From Candidatus Devosia phytovorans (lineage in GTDB: Bacteria > Pseudomonadota > Alphaproteobacteria > Rhizobiales > Devosiaceae), in contig CP119312.1 in assembly GCA_029202405.1 (NCBI GenBank), positions 3,477,001-3,541,000 of the forward strand: a stretch of DNA of 64,000 nt, in the 5' to 3' direction. A program made the translations under genes and the position numbers. Numbering within the stretch: position 1 is the stretch's first letter; every line of letters begins with the position of its first letter. A model generated the notes under the pieces. It was not told the origin of the DNA. It searched no databases and saw only the letters and a list, made by a program, of their open reading frames with translations. Positions 34,524 to 41,572 of the stretch are shown here, one piece after another.

Positions 34524-35921
34524 CTACTCCTGCTCGACTGCACTGGGCTCGGCCGTCTCTGCGGAATCCTGTGGGCGAAAGAAGCCCTGCAGATCCCATA
34601 ACGCGAAGTATCTGTCCGACAGGGTCGCGATGTCGATGCCCAGGTCCTTCAGTGTCAGTAGGAGGAGGAGACCGGTAGCGGCCCGGACCTCGGCATAGAA
34701 CTTGCGCGCCTCATCCGCCGTCATCGACGGAGCGGAGTGGAACACCTTTCCTCGTCGGTTCTGGATGCGCTTCGCCAAAAGCCTCGGAAATGCGAAATTC
34801 GATCGGTTGACATCGTCTATGGCCCGCTCGATCAACGTCGCCAACCCCGGAGCTTTTTGCTCGACGACTTTGACGTGTTTTCTGGAGAACTCCGCAAGGT
34901 TCTTGTTTGGCGAGGCTTCGATCCAGTCGAAGAACTCTTGTCTCAGGTCCAGATACGATTGTTCGTCGCCCGTCTTGTATCGGTTAAGCAGGTATTCCTC
35001 CAGAACAGGCATGACCATGGAAAACCTGTCGTTCAAGTTATTGGAAAAGAAGCGGCTGAACTCGACCGCATGGACCCTCGTGACGAGACTTAACCGGTCG
35101 CTCATAAAGCGACTTAGGACAGCTTTCAGATTGCCGCCGCCTAGGCCACGGACGTGAAGCGGCCTGAAGTGGTCGGGCAGCTCCTGCGCGGTCCAATTCC
35201 ACCCTGCCAGGTCGATGGTCGCCGTATTGTCGGCGACTGATATCTGGAATGTCGGCGGTTTCCTGCGGAAACCGATCAGAAAACCGAACAGGACTTCCAG
35301 TTCGCCCGCCACCTCGATGACATGGTCCAGGTTCGCGGGCGTCCCGAACTTCATGAGGAACGAGCTTGCCGTCCGGACAGACGCCGACGACCCGCGGGAA
35401 CTGACCTCCGCGCCCAATGCCACCTCCACGGTCTCGCCGGTCGACAGCGACACGCTCTCCCGGAGCGTATCGAGGATCTCCATCGAGGGCTTTCTCACCT
35501 CGAGGTCGTAATCTTTCTTGAATGCGGCAGTCCCGTACCAAGCTGCGAAGGACGGCGAGTCGAACGAGAGGCGATCGATGACCCCGTCCGTGGAATCAGG
35601 AAACTGCAGGCCTGTCACTAAAGCTTGGAACTCGCCCGAGACGATCGTCCTGGCATATAGGCCGGAGCCGATCGATCCCGGATCGGTTCGCGCAAGGAAC
35701 GGTCGGACCAACGTGCATTGGCGCTGGTGGTCGAGCAAGCCGACCACGGTGGACGCGTCTGTGAAAGGATCGCCGTTGTACACGCCGGCAAATTCGGAAT
35801 GACGGACCGCCTCGAATTTCCAAGCGCCCTTGGGAAGGCCTGAATTTTCGATCTTTCCGACCCAAGCTTCCGGCGCTTCACCGTCCGGGTCGTCCGCCTT
35901 TACCGGAACATAGATCCACAT
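34524..35921 (-). CDS. ApeA-like HEPN-domain defence protein
   Basis: A 465-residue protein starting at ATG 35921 with AGGAG eight bases upstream; the longer frame to 36008 has no such site. The N-terminal ~300 residues are strand-rich, including a GLLDHQRQCTLVRPFL segment as in the ApeA N-terminal domain. The C-terminal third is helical and contains an RX4-6H HEPN motif (Arg389/Arg390 to His395, in NRRGKVFHSAP), preceded by a helix RSNFAFPRLLAKRI. HEPN motifs form a metal-independent RNase site on dimerisation. ApeA is a known single-gene anti-phage system thought to cut RNA on infection. Family assignment is from overall pattern and the HEPN motif, so moderately sure. Confidence 0.7.
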   Translation of the reverse strand: MWIYVPVKADDPDGEAPEAWVGKIENSGLPKGAWKFEAVRHSEFAGVYNGDPFTDASTVVGLLDHQRQCTLVRPFLARTDPGSIGSGLYARTIVSGEFQALVTGLQFPDSTDGVIDRLSFDSPSFAAWYGTAAFKKDYDLEVRKPSMEILDTLRESVSLSTGETVEVALGAEVSSRGSSASVRTASSFLMKFGTPANLDHVIEVAGELEVLFGFLIGFRRKPPTFQISVADNTATIDLAGWNWTAQELPDHFRPLHVRGLGGGNLKAVLSRFMSDRLSLVTRVHAVEFSRFFSNNLNDRFSMVMPVLEEYLLNRYKTGDEQSYLDLRQEFFDWIEASPNKNLAEFSRKHVKVVEQKAPGLATLIERAIDDVNRSNFAFPRLLAKRIQNRRGKVFHSAPSMTADEARKFYAEVRAATGLLLLLTLKDLGIDIATLSDRYFALWDLQGFFRPQDSAETAEPSAVEQE

Positions 35922-36169
35922 GTCGCGATCTCCTGGTCGAATACCCTCGTTATCCACCGGCATCGTCAGGCGGTCCATAGGGCAAGCGGCGCCCAGTTGA
36001 GGTTGCATAGCCTAACCGGGGGAATATCGATGTATGCGAAAGACCCGATGTATTGGCTGAACCGTCTGCTTTCGCTGCGGAGAACAAGGCCGATACCGAC
36101 AAACATCTGATGATTTAGCAGTGCTATTCCGGGCTGGCGGTAGATGGCTGCAGCGGTAACGACGGATGC

Positions 36170-37078
36170 CTATGGAGACCCAATCTCTTGTGTCGATGGC
36201 CCCAGAACAGCTTCGCGTAAAGTGGCGTGATCTCGCAGAGAGCGTCTTGCTGCATCAATGAGCGGAGTTGTGAGGCCGGCCACCGCCGCTTTCAAATCGT
36301 CGTCGATCTCGTCGTAGGGGAAGAGGTCTTTGGCCGTTTCCCAGAAAATCTGCTCTGACTTTGCACGGACCGCCTTCTCGATCCTCGAGTCCATCATGTC
36401 GCGGAATTGAGGGATCTGTTCCAAGTCGATTTCTGCGCCCATTGCCGTGCTCCTGAGTATGATTTTCCCATATGCTCCTTCCACCGCCATTCCCAATCGA
36501 AGGTAGCATCCCAGAAGTTCGGGTGCATTCGGATGGTCGTAGATTAATCGCAGCGCCTTGGAGATGATGTCGTCTCGATCACCGTTGCGACAGATGATCG
36601 AAAGGGCCGCATCGCCCGCGTCCCAGTTCTCGGCAGCATCCAACGGAAGATCCAGCGTACCGATCGACCTATACCGCACTCGGACACTACCGCGACTGAA
36701 GGTAATAAGTTCGCCGAACGGCTCTTCGCCCTTGCCCTTGGCTTGGTGCGCGGACCTCCCGACATGGATAAGTGCTTGTCGGAGGGAAAAACGGTTGTAC
36801 TTCGCATCTTGCGATGTCAGAGCGGACAGGATGGCGCCACCATAGTCGAGCATTCGTAAAGACATTCTCGCATCGTGGGATCGCTGGTACTCCAAATGCA
36901 GTATCTCCTCCCCGCTCTCTCTGAGCATGTCCACGTTCCTCTTCGTTATTTTCGAAACGTCCGTGTCCAGTTTTTCGTCGCCGACCATTGCTATCATTCG
37001 GAGAAACGATCGCCCTCCGGCGGCAAAAATGTTCCTCAAGGAAATATCGTAACTCGGCGTCAGTTCGGGCTTGATCAT
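36170..37078 (-). CDS. Rpn/PD-(D/E)XK-type nuclease (transposase-like)
   Basis: A 302-residue protein. The N-terminal half has the Rpn-family pattern: an early helix followed by Asp50 and the strand EEILHLEYQRSHDARMSLRMLDYGG, giving Glu63-x-Gln65 in place of the usual E-x-K. This D...(E)XQ arrangement is standard for recombination-promoting Rpn nucleases of the PD-(D/E)XK superfamily. The C-terminal part (RDMMDSRIEKAVRAKSEQIFW) is helical. It is on the same strand as the ApeA-like gene with ~250 bases between, so co-transcription is possible but not shown. Role is probably in mobile-element biology or defence. Confidence 0.75.
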   Translation of the reverse strand: MIKPELTPSYDISLRNIFAAGGRSFLRMIAMVGDEKLDTDVSKITKRNVDMLRESGEEILHLEYQRSHDARMSLRMLDYGGAILSALTSQDAKYNRFSLRQALIHVGRSAHQAKGKGEEPFGELITFSRGSVRVRYRSIGTLDLPLDAAENWDAGDAALSIICRNGDRDDIISKALRLIYDHPNAPELLGCYLRLGMAVEGAYGKIILRSTAMGAEIDLEQIPQFRDMMDSRIEKAVRAKSEQIFWETAKDLFPYDEIDDDLKAAVAGLTTPLIDAARRSLRDHATLREAVLGPSTQEIGSP

Positions 37079-38172
37079 TAGAAGGGCGCCTCGAAGAAAG
37101 TAACAAGCAGGGAATTAACGCCGGGAAGTTCGGGATACGGCCGGCCATTCTATCTAAGGTATCATCTTGAACGACTGGCAACCTGTTGATCGTGCAAGCT
37201 TCTAAAAGTTTCGGCGATGTGGGATGGCATGACGTCGCCGATGGCGAAGCGATGTGAATATTCAAGGAAAGAATATGCATCCACCGATGGTGCTCCCAAG
37301 AAGTGAAACCCATGGTCGTTTCAACCGGATCGATGGTGTCGCCAATGGGGAGACCCACAGAAAATCGCCAAGCGATCGCTATTAAAAATGCTTGTGCGAT
37401 CAAGATGACACGCTGATTGCGTCCAGATTGAAGCCTACACACTGGCGGAAAGAGACGCCGATACAGCCACAAGGCACCGTGTCCGAGCAACCCGCAATTA
37501 AATAATTGCGAGACCTGTAACACTTGAAGCGCTACGAGTGCATGAGGGGGCGATAACAGCTGTAACGTTATGGCTACGATAACGTTACGCAAAACACTAC
37601 TGATGTGTGCTGAAGCGAATTCTTTCTCGACGCGAAAAATCTGCGTGGAATCGCCCTAGCGAAGTATTACACATTTTAGCAGCCATGCAAGCATTTCTCA
37701 TCACAAGTTCCATCTTACGTGAACTCATGCTCGATCAGACAGCGCAGTGGCTTGCCACGTGTGCAGCGGACGTTCCTAAATATATGCCACATGCGAGCAA
37801 GAGCAACATGGTGGTCCTTGCTTCCGTCTGATCCCAATGGATCCACCTACAGGCGAGATGAAGGCCCTGGTGCGCAGCGAATCCAGCGGAGATATTCGGT
37901 CCAGCTATGTAGCAGCAGAGGTTGGGCTTACTCGAGGCCGCTCTTGGCCGCAGCGAGCGTGATAACCTGTTAATGTCGCCACCCTGGACCGAGGACCTCG
38001 GTTGATGTCGCCGGGCGGAGCTAACCACTGCCTGTTCAGAAGTTCTCCTGTTTGGCGAGATTGCCGTGTGGAACCTGGAACGTGGCCGGTCGAAATGTCG
38101 ATATGACAGCCTAGAAATCTCGCCATAGATTTCAGTGGCTTGCGTTGAAAAAGTTGGACTTTTCTTACGTAT
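37079..38172. other. Long gene-poor stretch
   Basis: Almost 1.1 kb without a supportable gene. Open frames here are short, out of character for the region's proteins, and without ribosome binding sites. The stretch is visibly less GC-rich than its flanks around 37380-37850. It contains the inverted repeat at 37562-37588 and ends at the long hairpin at 38173-38212. A non-coding RNA or decayed insertion is possible. Confidence 0.45.
37562..37588. promoter_or_regulatory. Perfect 9-bp inverted repeat, operator-like
   Basis: GTAACGTTA, nine bases, TAACGTTAC. Each arm contains the symmetric core TAACGTTA, so the two cores sit 18 bases apart, nearly two helical turns. This is what a cooperatively binding dimeric regulator would need. 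No gene start is close, which is odd for an operator. Confidence 0.4.
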
Positions 38173-38212
38173 ACCGATGGGGGTGGATCTACATAGCTCC
38201 ACCCCCATCGGT
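38173..38212. repeat. Perfect 15-bp hairpin upstream of the tandem-HTH gene
   Basis: ACCGATGGGGGTGGA and its exact complement surround a 10-base loop. It is one of the most stable simple folds in the window and ends about 160 bases before the 38374 start. There is no T-run after it. It could be a terminator remnant, an RNA leader element, or a recombination or protein site. Confidence 0.6.
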
Positions 38213-38373
38213 CATCATGAGGCGTGTTCAGCGCAAGCCTATGACGCACAAAGGCAATTTCAATCCAGATATTGCGCAGCTTCGGGCCTTGGGAGTGCCA
38301 AACCTACGTTTAAGGCGCTTCGCAAGTGGTCGCCAAAGGGGGTACTTCAGTCCAACTTTTCGCCGGTGTCGGC

Positions 38374-39363
38374 ATGAGAAAGGCGGAGCGCGCTTCCAAA
38401 TCGAAGCGAACATCGGTAATCCTGCGACTGCTCAACAGCGAGGACAGGATGGCGCAGGCCTCTTTAAGATTGAGGGCGGCGCGGCTGGCGGCAGGGTATG
38501 TTGTCAGCAAGGACGCCGCGGCTGCCGTCGGCGTTTCCCTCCCGGCGTACCGCTCCTCCGAAGGGACCAGGCTCACCGAGAACGTGCTGCATCGCGCCGC
38601 GAACACTTTCGGTGTTACACCTCGTTATCTCGCGACCGGCGAAATCGATAACGAACTCGACCGGCTTGCCGACAGACTGCACGCGGTCATCGTCGCTGCT
38701 GCCCACGGAGTGGATCAGGGAGAGGCCGCACTGCGTCTGAGAGAGATGCGTTTCGCGGCCGGCTTCGGCACAATGCTTGAGGCTTGCGACAAGTTCGGGT
38801 GGCCTAATACCACCTATTCTAATCATGAAAGCGGCTATTCGACCATTCCGCTCGACAGGTTGATCGGATACGCGCTCAGTCTGGGCGGCAGACCGGAGTA
38901 TCTCGTATCCGGACAATTGCCGGTACTCGACGAGAACACGACATCATGGGTAAACCTGCGAAATTCGGACGCCCTGCCGGAAGACAAGGCCACCTTGGGT
39001 TGGTACTGGCTTCGGTCGACCGCCCCCGGTCTTCCGATCTTAGTCTTCAAAAACGGTGTCGTTCTTGTGTCCGAAGACAGGCTGCAGCTGCCTGCGGAGA
39101 TGTTGCGCGACAGCAAACGGGGAACCGGCGACAACCGCTACGTCTATCTGCCGCCGACGTCCGACGGGACCATGTACATCGTCAACGCCACCGAGGTCGG
39201 CGGGAAGCTGCTCTACGTCGACGAGAACGACGGCAGCGCCAGTATTCGGCAGGGACCGGGCGACACAACTCCGAAAGATCCGATAAGGAAGAGGACCGGG
39301 GGAGAGTTCTATCTTGGCGGGCTCGTCCGCCGTCTGAGGCTCGTGGATGACGGCGACTCGTAA
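38374..39363 (+). CDS. Regulator with two tandem XRE-type HTH domains
   Basis: A 329-residue protein from ATG 38374 (38326 and 38449 also in frame; none has an ideal ribosome binding site). Two helix-turn-helix units lie in tandem: LRLRAARLAAGYVVSKDAAA ... GVTPRYLATGE (~30-90) and LRLREMRFAAGFGTMLEACD ... GGRPEYLVSGQ (~120-180). Their shared layout implies an internal duplication. The C-terminal ~140 residues are strand-rich with no motif I know; a LexA-type Ser-Lys peptidase is not evident. It overlaps the next gene by 17 bases. A double HTH in one chain could bind two half-sites as a monomer. Probably a phage-type repressor or element regulator. Confidence 0.75.
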   Translation: MRKAERASKSKRTSVILRLLNSEDRMAQASLRLRAARLAAGYVVSKDAAAAVGVSLPAYRSSEGTRLTENVLHRAANTFGVTPRYLATGEIDNELDRLADRLHAVIVAAAHGVDQGEAALRLREMRFAAGFGTMLEACDKFGWPNTTYSNHESGYSTIPLDRLIGYALSLGGRPEYLVSGQLPVLDENTTSWVNLRNSDALPEDKATLGWYWLRSTAPGLPILVFKNGVVLVSEDRLQLPAEMLRDSKRGTGDNRYVYLPPTSDGTMYIVNATEVGGKLLYVDENDGSASIRQGPGDTTPKDPIRKRTGGEFYLGGLVRRLRLVDDGDS

Positions 39364-40342
39364 ACTCTCTCTTCCATATCTGTACGAGATGTCGAGGAGG
39401 AAACCGGGTGGACGTCTGGAGTTCTCGTTCGGTATGCTCGCTTCGCCGTTCGAGGTGCGTTCCGTCGGTTCAGAATACGCCCCCGTCGTCGCCTCCTGCG
39501 ATGTCTTTCAAAGACACTTTCAGTTGCGCGCGTACGAAGGCGTTCTTTATCGACCCGCGATCCTCGCCCATCCTGATCCGGCTCCGTTAGTCGATATGGA
39601 ACGGGCGACGGCCGACGAGATCTGTTCCGACCCAACGCAACTGGACGATCCCGAAGAAGCGACGGAATGGTTCGACCACCCTGGATATATCGTCAGAACA
39701 TGCCGCGCTCGCGAGGACCCATGGCGAAAGGCGCCAAGTCGGCAGTATTGGCGGGGCCACTCCGACATCGTGCTGGACAACGATGACGTCCGGCGAGAGC
39801 AGGTCCAAAAGGGTTTGGACAGCTGTCTCGTCATAGACGACATGCTGTGGCGCCCGACGAGCGCACCCGGAAAGGCTGTTTTCGTTTACGACAAGCTGGT
39901 CGTCGTGGAGGACTGGCTGCCCGGTCTGACTCACCTGTTCCAGTCCCCAGTCTTTTTCGATAGGCACGAAAGCGATGCCGCCGAGCATCTGATCGATCGA
40001 TTGTCCGTCCGTGCCGAGATCGTCTGGATCAAGCAGGTCGAAAGGAAACCCCTCGCGTTTCACGGGGAGTCTTACTGGACCGGATACTATGCAGACATGG
40101 CGATGGTCCGATCAACCGCGAGGGCGCTGGCTGGCCTCGGAAAGCCCGTCGCCGCTTTCGGCAGCGGTGTCGCGGCGGCGTACTGGCGATTGACCACGTT
40201 TCCCGCCTATGGGCGACCCGATGACGCCGCCGATTTGCTTCGCTTCGTGCAGCCGGATCTGACCGGCTGCGGACATAACGATATCGTAGGCATAGGGGCT
40301 TCGATCGCGAAACGGTTCAGATCGCTGGAAGCCGCAGGGTAG
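39347..40342 (+). CDS. Hypothetical protein coupled to the tandem-HTH regulator
   Basis: A 331-residue protein I do not recognise. Its ATG lies inside the end of the HTH gene (17-base overlap), suggesting coupled translation. Features include acidic and aromatic-rich middle parts (ATEWFDHPGYIV, RQYWRGHSDIV) and a basic C-terminus. A single cysteine pair does not form a zinc site. No signal peptide or membrane segment is seen. The stop (TAG 40340-40342) is followed in the same frame by 94 further sense codons, reported separately. Role might be effector or anti-repressor to the HTH protein, which is speculation. Confidence 0.7.
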   Translation: MTATRKLSLPYLYEMSRRKPGGRLEFSFGMLASPFEVRSVGSEYAPVVASCDVFQRHFQLRAYEGVLYRPAILAHPDPAPLVDMERATADEICSDPTQLDDPEEATEWFDHPGYIVRTCRAREDPWRKAPSRQYWRGHSDIVLDNDDVRREQVQKGLDSCLVIDDMLWRPTSAPGKAVFVYDKLVVVEDWLPGLTHLFQSPVFFDRHESDAAEHLIDRLSVRAEIVWIKQVERKPLAFHGESYWTGYYADMAMVRSTARALAGLGKPVAAFGSGVAAAYWRLTTFPAYGRPDDAADLLRFVQPDLTGCGHNDIVGIGASIAKRFRSLEAAG

Positions 40343-40627
40343 ACTGAAGATTGGGCTCATCCGTGGACGCCGTTGTCGAGCCAGGAGCCAGTCGTCCACT
40401 ATCTTTTCGACGGTTTGCGCGAAGACGGCACCTACAACCGGCAGATCGATTCACTCATGGTGCACGCGCAGGAGCGTGACGGCCGGTCCATCTTCAGCAC
40501 GTACGAGGTTATCGCGGTTCCCCCAGATCGAAAATCCTGCCGTCTGCTGGACCGGCGTGAGGATGCCGACCTGGACGGCCCGCTGGCCGAGTTGTTCGTG
40601 AAGCCGCCCAGTCTCACGCCGAACTAG
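40343..40627 (+). CDS. Open frame continuing in phase after the preceding TAG stop
   Basis: After the TAG at 40340-40342 the same frame stays open to 40627. No ATG or GTG start exists near its beginning; TTG at 40373 (giving 84 residues, MSSQEPVVHYLFDGLREDG...) is the only early candidate, and it has a GGA-poor upstream. The residue pattern (YLFDGLREDGTYNRQIDSLMVHAQERDG) looks genuinely coding. Either it is a separate TTG-started small gene, or the stop is a recent nonsense change splitting a 426-codon gene, or the TAG is read through. Confidence 0.4.
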   Translation, partial: TEDWAHPWTPLSSQEPVVHYLFDGLREDGTYNRQIDSLMVHAQERDGRSIFSTYEVIAVPPDRKSCRLLDRREDADLDGPLAELFVKPPSLTPN

Positions 40628-40753
40628 TCATACGATCTCCTAGGGCTATTTTACGGTACGGCACACCTTGCCTGCACCTGTTCACGGCCAGGGGGGCCAA
40701 ACCATCCGCTGTTTCCGGCCACGGTCCAAATACCGTGACCGGAAATGCAAGAG

Positions 40754-41572
40754 CTAAATCTGATCGTCGACGGCATCCGGCGCCACCTCCTGTTGCGCCG
40801 GCAAGGCGAGTGTCCCGCCGCTTTCGTCGTGGACCAGCGTTCCGGCCTCGATCAGCTTCTCCACGGCGGTCTCCAATCGCTTGCGAGGCGCATCGGCTAG
40901 ACCCTCCACCGTCTGCGCGATGTGCTCCCGAACGATCTCGCCGTGTTCGGCGATATGGTCGCGCAAAAGCTTTCCGACCGCCTCGACCGTCGTCGTCCGC
41001 AAGGGGCCGTCCCGACCGAATACCAGCGCACCCTCGGAAGTCGCGTCTGGCTTTTTCCGGGCGAGACTATCCGCCAGACCCTGCAGTATCTTCGCCTGGT
41101 CCGAAAGATCCGAGAAACGCTGACGGCTGACGGCAAGGTCAAGCTTGACCGCGTTCCCCGCCGCGATTTCGGCGGAAAGGCGTGTGGCGAGTTCGGCGCG
41201 CGCGGATTCGAGCTCGTCGATCCGCTTCTGCATCACGTCCGCGTCGGCGTAGGCCTCCGCCAACGCGGCACCCATCTCCTCGACACGAAGTTCGGACGAC
41301 TTTTTCGCCTCTTCCACCTGCGCATCGGCCTCGGCCTTGAGAAACGACCACATCTTGGACGTCAGCCGTTCGCACTGCTCCCTCATGGCGTCGGGCACTT
41401 CGTGCCGCGGAGAGTTCCGCAGCACGAAGTCCGACCTCAGCCTCGCCACGACGTTGCTGATCTGGGTCATGGAGCCCGAACCGATCTTCGCCCGCACCTG
41501 GCGGACGGAGGGGATGGCGCCCGATGCGGCCAGTTCCTCGAAAGCGTCCTCGATCACGCTATCCAACATCAC
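40754..41572 (-). CDS. KfrA-like coiled-coil DNA-binding protein
   Basis: A 272-residue protein. Residues ~1-50 are the KfrA N-terminal DNA-binding domain (SVIEDAFEELAASGAIPSVRQVRAKIGSGSMTQISNVV), followed by a long alanine/glutamate-rich coiled coil (~75-160, KKSSELRVEEMGAALAEAYADAD and onward) and a C-terminal helical region. KfrA proteins are plasmid-type regulators that bind DNA and form filaments through the coiled coil, helping partition or copy control. Its start overlaps the end of the serine recombinase gene by four bases (ATGA), so the two are made from one message and may act together at the recombination site. The fragment at 9169-9420 is a truncated relative. Confidence 0.85.
   Translation of the reverse strand: MMLDSVIEDAFEELAASGAIPSVRQVRAKIGSGSMTQISNVVARLRSDFVLRNSPRHEVPDAMREQCERLTSKMWSFLKAEADAQVEEAKKSSELRVEEMGAALAEAYADADVMQKRIDELESARAELATRLSAEIAAGNAVKLDLAVSRQRFSDLSDQAKILQGLADSLARKKPDATSEGALVFGRDGPLRTTTVEAVGKLLRDHIAEHGEIVREHIAQTVEGLADAPRKRLETAVEKLIEAGTLVHDESGGTLALPAQQEVAPDAVDDQI

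Noticed and set aside
36687..37592. A 301-codon minus-strand frame overlapping the Rpn gene and extending into the gene-free region
   Set aside because: The Rpn frame has the nuclease pattern; the overlapping one has no recognisable content or ribosome binding site and low-complexity composition.
38145..38651. A 168-codon plus-strand frame starting before the tandem-HTH gene
   Set aside because: It runs through the hairpin and into the HTH gene in another frame, becoming Arg-rich without pattern, so it is probably not coding.
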